Source: Clostridiales bacterium VE202-21 | GTDB taxonomy: Bacteria; Bacillota; Clostridia; Lachnospirales; Lachnospiraceae | Length of the DNA: 64,000 nucleotides | NCBI GenBank assembly: GCA_000509105.1 | Contig: BAIF02000087.1 | Span: 1-64,000 of the forward strand | Reading direction: 5' to 3' | Shown: positions 50,745-59,628 of the stretch, one piece after another | Layout: every line of letters starts with the position of its first letter | Position numbering within the stretch: position 1 is the stretch's first letter | Made by a program: the position numbers and the translations under genes | The notes under the pieces: model-generated | Told to the model about the DNA's origin: nothing | The model's database searches: none | The model's input: only the letters and a program-made list of their open reading frames with translations

Positions 50745-51758
50745 ATGAAGAGTAATATATATATGTTGTTAAATGACATAGATTCTGAGGCCGATGCGTT
50801 CCAGGAGGAAGAGTGGTCGGAGCTGGAAACAAAAAGGGTTAAGAAAAAGGTTCTTGGCAGGGTTCGCAGAAAGGGCAAGAAGAAATATGTTATGGCAGGT
50901 GTATGTGCGGCAGCAGCTTTTGCCCTTTTGACAGTCATGCCTCTTCGGGGAGCTGTGGCAGATGCGGTGGAACAATTGTCCTACCGGATCGGCACTTTTC
51001 TCGGGATTGATAAGAATCTGGCGCCGTATGAACAGATTGTCAATCAGTCTGTGACGGAAGACGGGATAACGATTACACTGAATTCTGTGGTGCTGGACGT
51101 GGATGAGCTTGTTGTTTCGACGACAGAGGTCTATGAAGATGCTATCACAGAAGGAGGGCCGGGGCTAATGGGAAATGTTTACATCAATGGCGTGAGGGCA
51201 TCGGGCGCAGCAGGAGGCGGTTCTTACACTACCGATGAGCATACGCGGGAGGTGGTGATGAAATATTATCTGAATCAGGTGGATCTGGCTGAATTGAGCC
51301 AGGAGGTCAACGTGGCCATACGGTTCAGCGATTATGAGGAAAACAGGGGCAGCTGGGAATTTAAATTTACTGCCAGCGGGGAACAGCTTTCTGCTGATAC
51401 GCAGACCATAGACCTCACATACCAGTACCAGCTGCCGGATGGATGTAATATCACATTTACGAAGTATACGAGCAATGCCATGGGACAGAAAATATTTTAT
51501 ACCAATGACGGAAATAAAAATGACTATGATATGAAGCTTGAGGGTACGGATAATCTGGGAAATCCGGTAAGTTTCTATGTAAGCTCATCCAATGAAGAGG
51601 GTGGAAGGTTCGTCATTGATAACTCGGCCGGGAATTTAAGCGATGAGGCGGAGACGCTCACATTGACGCCCTATGCGGTTAAGTATCCGGAAACAAGCGG
51701 GAGACTTAGTAATGATTTTGAGCAAGTTGGAGAGGCTTTCACGATTGAGGTTCGATGA
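50745..51758 (+). CDS. DUF4179 domain membrane protein, presumed anti-sigma factor
   Basis: 337 residues. An inside segment of about 48 residues rich in acidic then basic residues, one membrane helix near residues 49-67 (YVMAGVCAAAAFALLTVMPL), then a large outside beta-rich region (DUF4179, residues ~75-165) and a C-terminal domain. It probably holds the upstream sigma factor at the membrane until an outside signal arrives. AAGGAGAG is 8 bases ahead of ATG 50745, preferred over ATG 50739. Confidence 0.82.
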   Translation: MKSNIYMLLNDIDSEADAFQEEEWSELETKRVKKKVLGRVRRKGKKKYVMAGVCAAAAFALLTVMPLRGAVADAVEQLSYRIGTFLGIDKNLAPYEQIVNQSVTEDGITITLNSVVLDVDELVVSTTEVYEDAITEGGPGLMGNVYINGVRASGAAGGGSYTTDEHTREVVMKYYLNQVDLAELSQEVNVAIRFSDYEENRGSWEFKFTASGEQLSADTQTIDLTYQYQLPDGCNITFTKYTSNAMGQKIFYTNDGNKNDYDMKLEGTDNLGNPVSFYVSSSNEEGGRFVIDNSAGNLSDEAETLTLTPYAVKYPETSGRLSNDFEQVGEAFTIEVR

Positions 51759-51770
51759 AGGGGGACGCTC

Positions 51771-51844
51771 CGTGAAATGCGCTGCGGTAAGCCCTTCAAA
51801 CCGCCATGTGTGTATGTGAAGGGCTTACCGCAGCGCATTTCACG
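51771..51844. repeat. 28-bp perfect hairpin after the DUF4179 gene
   Basis: 51771-51798 is the exact reverse complement of 51817-51844, with an 18-base loop and no T run. It is flanked by GAAGGGGG and GGTGCATCC like the hairpin at 7000-7054. The rest of 51759-52055 shows nothing else. Confidence 0.8.
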
Positions 51845-52055
51845 TCGCTTTGGTGCATCCGGGCGGGAGGGATGAGAGGGGGCGTATGGTGGTGGATTGA
51901 CAAGATAAGGGAGAGGTTCTTTGCTTGCTATTGATGGGGTTAATAATTATAATGAGTATATGGAAGGGGGAACTTTTGGGGAGAAGGGGATTTTAAAGGG
52001 GCGGCTGATTTGGTTGATTTGTGATAGGGATTATGATAAGGAGGAAAGTAAGAAA

Positions 52056-52475
52056 ATGAGAGATCCGGTAAAAACGATTGGGAATTTGATTGATAAGCAG
52101 GGCGTGTCTTTTATTAGTTCTGTGGATGAGGAAGGGTTTCCTAATACGAAGGCTATGCTGCCGCCGAGGAAAAGGGAGGGGATTCAGGTGTTTTATTTTA
52201 CTACCAATACTTCTTCTATGAGGGTAACGCAGTATAGAAAAAATCCACAGGCTTGTATTTATTTTTGTGACAGAAGATTTTTCCGGGGCGTTATGTTGAC
52301 TGGTACTATGGAGGTACTGGAAGATAGTTCTTATAAGGAGATGATCTGGCAGGAAGGGGATACGATGTATTATCCGGAAGGGGTGACCGACCCGGATTAT
52401 TGTGTTTTGCGTTTTACAGCAAGACAGGGGCGGTTTTATAGCAATTTTAGTTCTCAAACATTCGATATTGAATAA
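52056..52475 (+). CDS. Pyridoxamine 5'-phosphate oxidase-fold (flavin-binding) protein
   Basis: 139 residues. MRDPVKTIGNLIDKQGVSFISSVDEEGFPNTKAMLPPRKREG, then FYFTTNTSSMRVTQYRKNPQACIYFCD is the split-barrel flavin-binding pattern of small general-stress FMN proteins. Residues in TNTSSMR and the RRFFRG loop would contact FMN phosphate. Substrate unknown. GGAGG lies 11 bases ahead of ATG 52056; the frame is open back to 51921 but lacks family sequence there. Confidence 0.8.
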   Translation: MRDPVKTIGNLIDKQGVSFISSVDEEGFPNTKAMLPPRKREGIQVFYFTTNTSSMRVTQYRKNPQACIYFCDRRFFRGVMLTGTMEVLEDSSYKEMIWQEGDTMYYPEGVTDPDYCVLRFTARQGRFYSNFSSQTFDIE

Positions 52476-52535
52476 ACTATTATTTTTGTAATATCATTTC
52501 TTACAAATGAAATCAGAAAGGAGCGTGTAATTGTA

Positions 52536-53162
52536 TTGAATCATTATCAGGTAATTGATGAAAAAAGTTGGGAGAGGGCCATGCACTGTATGGTTTTTAG
52601 GAGTAGTGTTGAGCCTGCTTTTTGTGTGACCTTTGAGGCAGATGTTACGAATTTTTTGAAAAAGGTAAAACAGCAGAAATACTCTTTTACCCTTGCTATG
52701 GTGTATGCTGTGTGTAAGTGTGCGAATGAGATAGAAGCGTTCAGATACCGTTTTTTGGATGGGCAGGTTGTGTTGTTTGACAAGATTGATACCGCATTTA
52801 CATATTTAAATACGGAGAGTGAATTATTCAAGGTAGTTAATGTGCAGATGCAGGAAAATATGCAGGATTATGTGGAACTGGCCGCCAAAACAGCCAGAGA
52901 GCAGAAAGAGTATTTTACCGGACCTTTGGGGAATGATGTGTTTCAATGTTCTCCAATGCCGTGGATCACATATACTCACATCTCCCATACAAATTCAGGC
53001 AAAAAAGATAACGCCACACCTTTATTCGACTGGGGCAGATATTATGAAAAAGACGAACGGATTGTTATGCCCTTATCTGTTCAGGCACATCATTCATTCG
53101 TAGATGGTATACATATTGGGAAATTTGCGGATAGGCTGCAAAAATATCTGAATGAATTTTAG
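52536..53162 (+). CDS. Chloramphenicol acetyltransferase-like protein (CatA fold)
   Basis: 208 residues; classic CATs have about 219. The catalytic motif QAHHSFVDGIHIG (H-H-x3-DG) near residue 188 and the preceding PLSVQ are intact, as is PMPWITYTHISH in the middle. The enzyme would acetylate chloramphenicol or another hydroxyl acceptor from acetyl-CoA. Many anaerobe homologues do not give chloramphenicol resistance, so the drug role is uncertain. TTG start with AAAGGAG 12 bases ahead. Confidence 0.82.
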   Translation: MNHYQVIDEKSWERAMHCMVFRSSVEPAFCVTFEADVTNFLKKVKQQKYSFTLAMVYAVCKCANEIEAFRYRFLDGQVVLFDKIDTAFTYLNTESELFKVVNVQMQENMQDYVELAAKTAREQKEYFTGPLGNDVFQCSPMPWITYTHISHTNSGKKDNATPLFDWGRYYEKDERIVMPLSVQAHHSFVDGIHIGKFADRLQKYLNEF

Positions 53163-53207
53163 CAAGATAAGAAATTTAAATGAAACTTGAATTTTGGAGG
53201 ACTGGAA

Positions 53208-53699
53208 ATGGCAGAAGCATTAACGTTTCGTTATGCAGAACGAAAGGATACGGAACTTATTTTAAAGTTTATTAGGGATCTTGCAAAATACGAAAAAATG
53301 GAAAATGAATTAATTGCAACGGTAGATTTGTTGGAAGAATCGCTGTTTGAAAAGCAAAAGGCGGAAGTTATATTTGCTATGGCAGATAACCGGGAAGTGG
53401 GTTTTGCCTTATTTTTTCATAATTTTTCTACTTTTCTGGGACGGGCAGGGCTATATCTTGAGGATTTATTTGTTCTTCCGGAATATCGGGGGCGCGGTTA
53501 TGGGAAAGGCATATTGAAAAAGCTGGCGCAGACAGCTATCGAAAGAGGGTGTGGCAGGCTTGAGTGGTCTTGTCTTGACTGGAATAAGCCCAGTATTGAT
53601 TTTTATTTATCTCTGGGAGCCGAGCCGATGGAAAAGTGGACGGTTTACCGTCTTGCGGGTAATACGTTAAAAGAACTGGCGTGTAAAACGACAGATTAG
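53208..53699 (+). CDS. GNAT family N-acetyltransferase
   Basis: 163 residues. Acetyl-CoA motif LEDLFVLPEYRGRGYGKGILKKLA (R-G-x-G-x-G), then CGRLEWSCLDWNKPSIDFYLSLGAEPMEKWTVYRL. Closest in wording to the spermidine/spermine or diamine acetyltransferase group. GGAGG is 8 bases before ATG 53208. It follows the CAT-like gene by 45 bases and is probably cotranscribed with it. Confidence 0.88.
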   Translation: MAEALTFRYAERKDTELILKFIRDLAKYEKMENELIATVDLLEESLFEKQKAEVIFAMADNREVGFALFFHNFSTFLGRAGLYLEDLFVLPEYRGRGYGKGILKKLAQTAIERGCGRLEWSCLDWNKPSIDFYLSLGAEPMEKWTVYRLAGNTLKELACKTTD

Positions 53700-53723
53700 A
53701 GTAGAGTACCAGGAGGTGTGGTA

Positions 53724-54404
53724 TTGAGGATTTTACTGGCGGAAGATGAGCCGGATCTGAACCGGCTGATTATAGATAAGCTGCAGGCAGAGCATTACAG
53801 CGTGGACTCCTGCATGGACGGGCAGACGGCATTGGATTACCTCGCGGCCGCGGACTATGATGCAGTGATTCTGGATATTATGATGCCGGGCGTGGATGGG
53901 CTGACTGTTTTAAAACGGCTCAGGGCGCAGGGCCGGAATATACCGGTTCTGCTGCTGACGGCACGGGATAGTATCGAAGACCGGGTGGCGGGACTGGATG
54001 CCGGAGCTAATGATTATCTGGTCAAGCCTTTTGCATTTGAGGAACTGCTGGCCCGGATCAGGGTGCTGCTGAGATCCCCCCGTGACACAGGCGGGGTGTG
54101 CTGCAGAATAGCTGATCTGGAAGTACATCTGGATACCCACGAGGTTATGCGCGGTGGAAAACAGATTGCGCTTTCAGGGAAAGAATTTGCGCTGCTCAGA
54201 TATATGATCCAGAATGAAGGGATCGTGCTGTCGCGGGAAAAACTGGAGCAGCATCTCTGGAACTATGATTATCCGGGTGGCTCCAATGTGATTGATGTGT
54301 ATATCCGCTATTTGAGAAAGAAAATCGATGAGGAATTTGAGACAAAACTTATCCATACCGTGCGCGGAACAGGATATGTCCTGAAAGTCAAGAACTGTGG
54401 ATAA
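53724..54404 (+). CDS. OmpR/PhoB-family response regulator
   Basis: 226 residues from a TTG start; AGGAGG is 7 bases ahead, whereas the GTG at 53718 is too close. Receiver with EDE near residue 7, D51 in VILDIMMPGVDG, K in YLVKPFAFEE, then the winged helix (LSGKEFALLRYM, LEQHLWNYDYPGGSNVIDVYIRYLRKKID, HTVRGTGYVL). Regulator half of a two-component system with the kinase at 54506, plausibly controlling the PepSY lipoprotein downstream. Confidence 0.92.
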   Translation: MRILLAEDEPDLNRLIIDKLQAEHYSVDSCMDGQTALDYLAAADYDAVILDIMMPGVDGLTVLKRLRAQGRNIPVLLLTARDSIEDRVAGLDAGANDYLVKPFAFEELLARIRVLLRSPRDTGGVCCRIADLEVHLDTHEVMRGGKQIALSGKEFALLRYMIQNEGIVLSREKLEQHLWNYDYPGGSNVIDVYIRYLRKKIDEEFETKLIHTVRGTGYVLKVKNCG

Positions 54405-54505
54405 CCGTCTGTCTTGTAATGCAGCACATGGCGCATGCATCGCTGCAAGCATACCGGGGTATGCCTGTATACTCTCGGAAATTCTGCTTGAAACTGGAGG
54501 TGGCT

Positions 54506-55879
54506 ATGAGAAGATTTTCCCTGAAGATGAAGTTGACGCTCTTATACTCTTCATTTCTGATCATAATAATCGGTACGGTTCTGGCGATCCTGTTCTCGCT
54601 CAGTAGCAGGGAAGTCCTCCTCTCTGCCCAGGAAACGCTGAAAAGACAGGTGCAGAAAGGGGTTAGATATATCAGCTATAAGGACTGGGAGCTGGAGGTG
54701 GATGCAGATTTCTACGATCTGGAACAAAATGTCTATCTGTCACTCTATGACGGCGCGGGCGAATTTCTTTATGGCAGGATTCCTTATGAATTTGAGGAGC
54801 ATCCTGCGTTTGAGGTAGAAAGTCTTCAGACCGTGTCGCAGAACGGACAGGCCTGGTATATCTATGATATGCTGCACAATGATGGAATCCACGGAAATAT
54901 CTATGTAAGAGGCATTACTTCTGTGGATAGGGTGATATACAGCTTCCGCATCACGCAGAGGTTTGCCGCTGTACTGCTGCCTCTGCTTGCTGTGGTCACA
55001 GCGGCGGCATGTTATTACTTTACACGGCGGACGCTGCTTCCCGTGAAGCAGATGACAGACACCGTACAGCAGATCCAAAAGGACGGAGACCTGTCCAGGC
55101 GGATTGTGTTCCCTTTAGAACGCAAAGATAAAAACCGGGACGAGATCTATACACTGGCTGTTACTTTTGATCGGACACTGGAACGGCTGGAAGATTCCTT
55201 TGAGCGCGAAAAGCAGTTTACTTCCGATATATCCCATGAACTCAGAACTCCGGTCAGCGTTATTCTCGCCCAGTGTGAAGAACTACTGCAGAGCCGGGAG
55301 ATGCCAAAGGAACAGTGCGACAGGGTACGGGTCGTACAGAAAAAGGCAGAGGATATGGCCGGAATGATCTCAAAGCTGCTGCTTTTATCCCGCGGAGAGC
55401 GGGGGATGCTGGAATTGAACCGGGAATATCTGAACCTGAGCGAGCTAACCCTGATGTGCGTGCAGGAACTAGAGAGCGCTGCAAGGGAAAAGAAGATAAC
55501 AATAGAGACTGAGATAGAGCCGGAGGTATATGCCTGTGTGGATGAAACCTTATATATACATATGCTGGACAATTTGCTTTCAAATGCAGCTGCATATGGC
55601 AGACAAGGCGGCTATATACAGGTGTCCCTTTTCAAAAAGGAGGGGAGTATTATTGGCACGGTAGTGGATGACGGAATCGGTATATCACAAGCGGAACTTC
55701 CACATATCTGGACGAGATTCTACCGTGCCGATCAGTCAAGAACCTCAGACGGACATGTGGGGCTGGGGCTTCCGATGGTGAAATGGATCCTGGAGGCACA
55801 TGGAGGCGGCGTTGAGGCAGAGAGCAGAACCGGGGAGGGCAGTACGTTTCAATTTTTCTTTCCTGACGGGATTTTTTAA
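54506..55879 (+). CDS. Sensor histidine kinase
   Basis: 457 residues. Membrane helices near 10-32 and 155-175 flank an outside domain of about 120 residues, then HAMP, H-box FTSDISHELRTPVSVILAQ, N-box LDNLLSNAAAYG, G1 VVDDGIGIS and G2 GHVGLGLPMVKWILEAHGG. All boxes are intact. GGAGG sets the start at 54506; the frame is open upstream to 54419 but without homology. A 101-base space separates it from its regulator. Confidence 0.92.
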   Translation: MRRFSLKMKLTLLYSSFLIIIIGTVLAILFSLSSREVLLSAQETLKRQVQKGVRYISYKDWELEVDADFYDLEQNVYLSLYDGAGEFLYGRIPYEFEEHPAFEVESLQTVSQNGQAWYIYDMLHNDGIHGNIYVRGITSVDRVIYSFRITQRFAAVLLPLLAVVTAAACYYFTRRTLLPVKQMTDTVQQIQKDGDLSRRIVFPLERKDKNRDEIYTLAVTFDRTLERLEDSFEREKQFTSDISHELRTPVSVILAQCEELLQSREMPKEQCDRVRVVQKKAEDMAGMISKLLLLSRGERGMLELNREYLNLSELTLMCVQELESAAREKKITIETEIEPEVYACVDETLYIHMLDNLLSNAAAYGRQGGYIQVSLFKKEGSIIGTVVDDGIGISQAELPHIWTRFYRADQSRTSDGHVGLGLPMVKWILEAHGGGVEAESRTGEGSTFQFFFPDGIF

Positions 55880-55937
55880 TCTTTCTTTAATCTAAGGCAG
55901 GTATACTGAGAATATGAATGACAGATGCGGGGAAACT

Positions 55938-56097
55938 AGTACATCGTAAAATAAGTAACTGACGCATAAGCTGAGATAAATTATCGAGAGTGCTGCTCCG
56001 CAAACGTAGGCGTAGTGGGCTGCACTGAGGCTTGTGGAGCAGTGCGATCGGAAATGCAGGCCGGTTTATGTGGCAGTTAATTATTATATGATGCACT
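55938..56097. repeat. Palindromic element B (conserved-tip family)
   Basis: Outer arms 55938-55961 and 56074-56097 pair at 20 of 24 positions. An inner stem CTGCTCCGCAA (55993-56003) pairs with TTGTGGAGCAG (56032-56042). The tip 56004-56031 contains AGGCGTAGTGGG and matches the tip of element A (58383-58411, opposite strand) at about 24 of 28 positions. The stems of A and B differ in sequence although each pairs well. Confidence 0.75.
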
Positions 56098-56126
56098 AAT
56101 ATGTAGCTGCTGAAAGGAGGAAAAAG

Positions 56127-56864
56127 ATGAAGAAAAAGAATGTTTTGAAAGTATATGCTGCCGTACTGTGTATGGTGTCTGTGGTTCTGATGCCCGGATG
56201 CGCCAAAAAAGGGATCGGGGAAGAGAAAGCGAAGGAAATAGCTTTCGCAGATGCGCAGACCGATGAGAAAGAAGCGTCCAGACTTCAGGTTTCCAGAGAA
56301 AAAGAGGATGGGAAGTCCGTCTATGAAATTTATTTTATGAATACGGAAAGCAAGGTGGAATATGAGTATGAAATTCTGGCCGATGACGGAACGATATTAA
56401 AGGCAGAAAGTGAAAGCACATATGCACGCCAGCAGGACGCACAGTACAAGCTGGATATCCAGAACCAGCTCGAGGAAGCGGAGGCGTTAAAAGAAGGCCT
56501 TGAAGAGCAGAAGCAGCGGTTAGAGGATCTGCTTGCGCGGGAGGAGAAAGACTTAGACAGCGAAGAACTTCAGGAAAATCTGGATGAAGTAAACGAGGAA
56601 CTGCAGTCTGTCACGTACCACCTACAGGATCTGCAGACTTATATGGAGAATAATAAGGATCAGCTGATCGGTGTCAGCCTGAAGGAAGCACAAGAGCTGG
56701 CCCTAGAGCGTGTGGAGGGCGCGGGAAAGGATGATATTGTGATTGCTCTGGAGTACGATGACGGCGGGTATAAGTACGAAGGAGACATTATATACAGCGG
56801 ACATAAATACGATTTTGAAATCCATGCCATGACCGGAGAATTTTTGGAATGGAGAAAAGAATAA
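56127..56864 (+). CDS. PepSY-domain lipoprotein with coiled-coil insert
   Basis: 245 residues. Signal peptide ending LMPGC (C25), so probably a lipoprotein. A first PepSY-like unit lies at ~30-90 (IGEEKAKEIAFADA...YEYEILADDGTILKAE), a second at ~190-245 (VSLKEAQELALERV...YDFEIHAMTGEFLEW). Between them residues ~105-175 are a heptad-rich, acidic coiled coil. PepSY proteins often modulate sensors or proteases at the cell surface. Lying just after a two-component system, it may feed back on that kinase. AAAGGAGG precedes the ATG. Confidence 0.83.
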   Translation: MKKKNVLKVYAAVLCMVSVVLMPGCAKKGIGEEKAKEIAFADAQTDEKEASRLQVSREKEDGKSVYEIYFMNTESKVEYEYEILADDGTILKAESESTYARQQDAQYKLDIQNQLEEAEALKEGLEEQKQRLEDLLAREEKDLDSEELQENLDEVNEELQSVTYHLQDLQTYMENNKDQLIGVSLKEAQELALERVEGAGKDDIVIALEYDDGGYKYEGDIIYSGHKYDFEIHAMTGEFLEWRKE

Positions 56865-56939
56865 TGTAAATGAGAGAAGATGATAAAGTGAGGACTCCTG
56901 TCATATAAATAGAGTGATATCCGTTTGCGGGGTTATGAC

Positions 56940-58289
56940 ATGGAGACATTATCACAGATCATGAAATCGATCTACGGGTACCTGTGGGGAATGCCGATGC
57001 TGGTGGTTCTTCTGGGTACCCACTTGTATTTTACCGTCAGGCTTGGCTTTATCCAGCGTAAGATTCCTCTGGGAATACGGCTTAGCTTCTCGAAAAAAGA
57101 AGCCGGAGACGATGGTATCTCACCCTTTTCTGCGCTGGCGACGGCGCTGGCGGCTACAATTGGTACAGGGAATATCGTGGGCATCTCTGCCGCGATTGCC
57201 ATAGGAGGGCCTGGTGCGGTGTTTTGGTGCTGGCTGACCGGAGTGTTTGGGATAGCAACCTGCTATGCCGAGTGCTTCCTATCCGCAAAATACAAAATAA
57301 GAAGGCCGGACGGTTCTTATACCGGCGGACCGATGTACGTGATGGAAAAGGTGCTGCATCAGAAAAGTGCGGCGGTGGTGTTTGCCGTCAGCACAATTCT
57401 GGCTTCTCTGGGAATGGGAAGCAGCGTCCAGTCACATTCAATTTGTGCCGCGGTGCAGGTAGAATTTCCGATTTCTCCGTCCGTAATCGGAATTGTCGCG
57501 GCAGTCCTGGTGGGGGCCGTGATGCTTGGCGGTGCAAAACAGATCTCAAAAGTGTGTACATATCTGGTTCCTTTTATGAGTGTTTTTTATTTCGGCGGAT
57601 GCCTGTTCCTGATCTGGATAAACCGGGCATATCTGGGGGCGGCACTTGCTGTGATTGTGAAGTCTGCATTTACCTCCAAATCAGTATTTGGAGGGCTTGC
57701 CGGCACAGCTGTGATGGTGGGAATGCGGACGGGGATCTCAAAGGGACTGTTCACAAATGAGGCGGGCCTGGGCTCCATCCCCATGACTGCGGCTGCATCC
57801 AGAACCAATTCCCCGGTTAAGCAGGGCATCATTTCCATGACAGGGCCATTCTGGGATACGGTCGTGATGTGTGCAATCACCGGAATCGCCATCGTGAGCA
57901 GTATGTTAAGCGAACCGGGGATTTATGCCGGGGCTGCGGATGACCAGCTGTGCTTCCTGGCATTTGAAAAACTGCCGGTGGGCGGGAGCACGATGCTGTC
58001 CGTATCACTGGTACTTTTTGCCTATGCCTCTATCATTGGGTGGAGCTATTATGGCGAGTGTGCGGTGCAGTATTTGTGGGGAAATAAAAAAATCCTTCCC
58101 TTTAGAATCGCCTATATAGCGGCGGTATATCTGGGGGCAGTGATGTCCCTGGATCTTGTGTGGACGGTATCAGATCTATTTAACTCGTTTATGGCGATTC
58201 CTAATATACTTTGCATCTGGATGCTCCGGAAAGTGGTGATTCAGGAGACTGGGGCGAGCTTTGGGAGTGCAAGGGGCGGGGGACGCTGA
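56940..58289 (+). CDS. Sodium:alanine/glycine symporter (AGCS) family
   Basis: 449 residues, about 10-11 helices. Family marks: FSALATALAATIGTGNIVGISAAIAIGGPGAVFWCWLTGVFGIATCYAE, YTGGPMYVMEK and KGLFTNEAGLGSIPMTAA, and SYYGECAVQYLWG near the end. It imports alanine or glycine with sodium. The ribosome site is weak (GCGGGG). The C-terminus after the last helix is glycine- and arginine-rich and ends just before palindrome A. Confidence 0.9.
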   Translation: METLSQIMKSIYGYLWGMPMLVVLLGTHLYFTVRLGFIQRKIPLGIRLSFSKKEAGDDGISPFSALATALAATIGTGNIVGISAAIAIGGPGAVFWCWLTGVFGIATCYAECFLSAKYKIRRPDGSYTGGPMYVMEKVLHQKSAAVVFAVSTILASLGMGSSVQSHSICAAVQVEFPISPSVIGIVAAVLVGAVMLGGAKQISKVCTYLVPFMSVFYFGGCLFLIWINRAYLGAALAVIVKSAFTSKSVFGGLAGTAVMVGMRTGISKGLFTNEAGLGSIPMTAAASRTNSPVKQGIISMTGPFWDTVVMCAITGIAIVSSMLSEPGIYAGAADDQLCFLAFEKLPVGGSTMLSVSLVLFAYASIIGWSYYGECAVQYLWGNKKILPFRIAYIAAVYLGAVMSLDLVWTVSDLFNSFMAIPNILCIWMLRKVVIQETGASFGSARGGGR

Positions 58290-58317
58290 ATAACCGGGAA
58301 ACCTGCCTCATGCCGGA

Positions 58318-58477
58318 GTACAACTCAAAGTAAATAGCACAATGTTTCGCCGGTCTAATTTCCCGAAAGCGCAGATGCAAAAGCATCAGCGTAGCCCCAC
58401 TACGCCTGCGTTTTTGCATCTGCACTCTCGAAAAATTATACGCAGCGAACCATCATGCTATTTACTTTGAGTTATAC
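58318..58477. repeat. Palindromic element A (conserved-tip family)
   Basis: Outer arms AACTCAAAGTAAATAGCA (58322-58339) and 58456-58473 pair perfectly over 18 bp. Inner arms GCAGATGCAAAA (58371-58382) and TTTTGCATCTGC (58412-58423) pair over 12 bp. The tip has GCGTAG (58389-58394) with CTACGC (58400-58405). TTCGC/GCGAA and a partly wobble-paired stretch lie between. On the minus strand the tip matches element B at 55938-56097. Confidence 0.85.
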
Positions 58478-58478
58478 T

Positions 58479-58513
58479 AGAGAATAGCGGTCCAGCCATA
58501 TTCTCTATGTTTT
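58479..58513 (+). terminator. Terminator abutting palindrome A
   Basis: AGAGAATA (58479-58486) pairs with TATTCTCT (58499-58506), followed by ATGTTTTTT. Confidence 0.8.
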
Positions 58514-58558
58514 TTCCTTAAGGGACTCTAAGACTTTTAAAATGGCATAGATACGCCT

Positions 58559-58768
58559 TCATTCTGATTGCCTGAATCTTTCATAATACTCCTTTGCTTT
58601 GTCCTCAGACATAGTGAACCTTTTCTGTAATTTTTTTATAATTTTATCCTTGTCAAATCCTTCCTCAATATAATCCTGTACCAATGCTTTGATTCCCTGC
58701 TCCGTCCTCCAGGCAGCACTCTGGTACCTCCTCGCATCTGGATTTGAAAGTATACATATATTTCTCCT
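58559..58768 (-). pseudogene. C-terminal remnant of a nuclease/transposase-like gene
   Basis: The minus strand has an open frame of 69 codons without a start codon: NPDARRYQSAAWRTEQG, then IKALVQDYIEEGFDKDKI, then KKLQKRFTMSEDKAKEYY and RFRQSE-stop. This is like the tails of Rpn-type PD-(D/E)XK nuclease/putative transposase proteins of Lachnospiraceae. A TAG at 58769-58771 cuts it off upstream. The family call is tentative. The rest of 58777-59040 is AT-rich with no recognisable gene. Confidence 0.4.
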
Positions 58769-59046
58769 CTATTTTAACATATATTTTCATCTGTTAATAG
58801 TATTTGGCACGCGAAAAAACAAGCATAGGCATCCCTCCCTGCGATTTTTGATTTCTCCAAACATTGAATTATCGGGCGAAACTGCCCTCAGGATTGAAAT
58901 TAGAAATTTCAAAATAATGAATACAAAGAATGTTTGAAATGAATCCAATTCATTCTATTGGATTTATTAACATTACCATATATATAAGCTGACTGTCAAT
59001 GGACAAAGCCATGGATGATTCGGGTCTTTTAAGGGCCGCATGTTCA

Positions 59047-59055
59047 TGCTATAAT
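59047..59055 (+). promoter_or_regulatory. Extended -10 promoter of the molybdenum cofactor operon
   Basis: TGC-TATAAT (59047-59055), 48 bases before the ATG, with a weak -35. No molybdenum-cofactor riboswitch fold was recognised in the short leader. Confidence 0.5.
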
Positions 59056-59103
59056 ATAGTCAATTGTTAAAGAGTTGGATTATATATAAGGAGCAGAAAT
59101 AAG

Positions 59104-59628
59104 ATGCCGATAAAATGGAAGACAGCGATTATTACACTGAGTGACAAGGGATACGCCGGGGAGCGGGAGGATAAAAGCGGGCCGCTGGTCAGGGAGATGA
59201 TTGAGCGGGCCGGATATGAGGTGACGGAGATGGTTCTGCTTCCGGATGAGCGTATGATGATTGAGGAGAAGCTGAAAGAACTCTGCGATGAGAGGGAGAC
59301 AGACTTGATTCTTACCTCCGGCGGGACAGGATTTTCGCCGAGGGACTGTACGCCGGAGGCGACTCTTGCCGTGGCGGAAAGAAATGCGCCGGGAATTGCC
59401 GAGGCGATGCGGTATGCTTCCCTGCAGGTTACCCCTCGTGCCATGCTGAGCAGGGGCGCCTCCGTAATGCGGGGGAAGACCCTGATTATTAACCTTCCGG
59501 GCAGCCCGAAAGCGGTAAAAGAAAATCTGGAATACATTCTGCCGTCTCTGTCCCATGGGCTGGAGATCATGAAGGGAATCACGGGGGAATGTGGAAGCGA
59601 AGCCAAAAACCCGGGGGTAAAGGCATGA
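59104..59628 (+). CDS. Molybdopterin adenylyltransferase-type protein (MogA/MoaB)
   Basis: 174 residues. Domain marks: AIITLSDKGYAGEREDKSGPLV, LILTSGGTGFSPRDCTPEAT and LIINLPGSPKAVKENL. It activates molybdopterin with ATP ahead of metal insertion. AAGGAG lies 12 bases before the ATG at 59104. The TGA overlaps the moaA start (ATGA), so the genes are coupled. Confidence 0.9.
   Translation: MPIKWKTAIITLSDKGYAGEREDKSGPLVREMIERAGYEVTEMVLLPDERMMIEEKLKELCDERETDLILTSGGTGFSPRDCTPEATLAVAERNAPGIAEAMRYASLQVTPRAMLSRGASVMRGKTLIINLPGSPKAVKENLEYILPSLSHGLEIMKGITGECGSEAKNPGVKA

Noticed and set aside
52056..53699. Antibiotic-resistance cassette
   Set aside because: CatA-fold and GNAT genes are common housekeeping-type genes in anaerobes, and nothing mobile lies next to them. 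Resistance is not supported by sequence alone.
59056..59103. Molybdenum-cofactor riboswitch before moaB
   Set aside because: The leader is under 50 bases and shows no fitting stem-loops.
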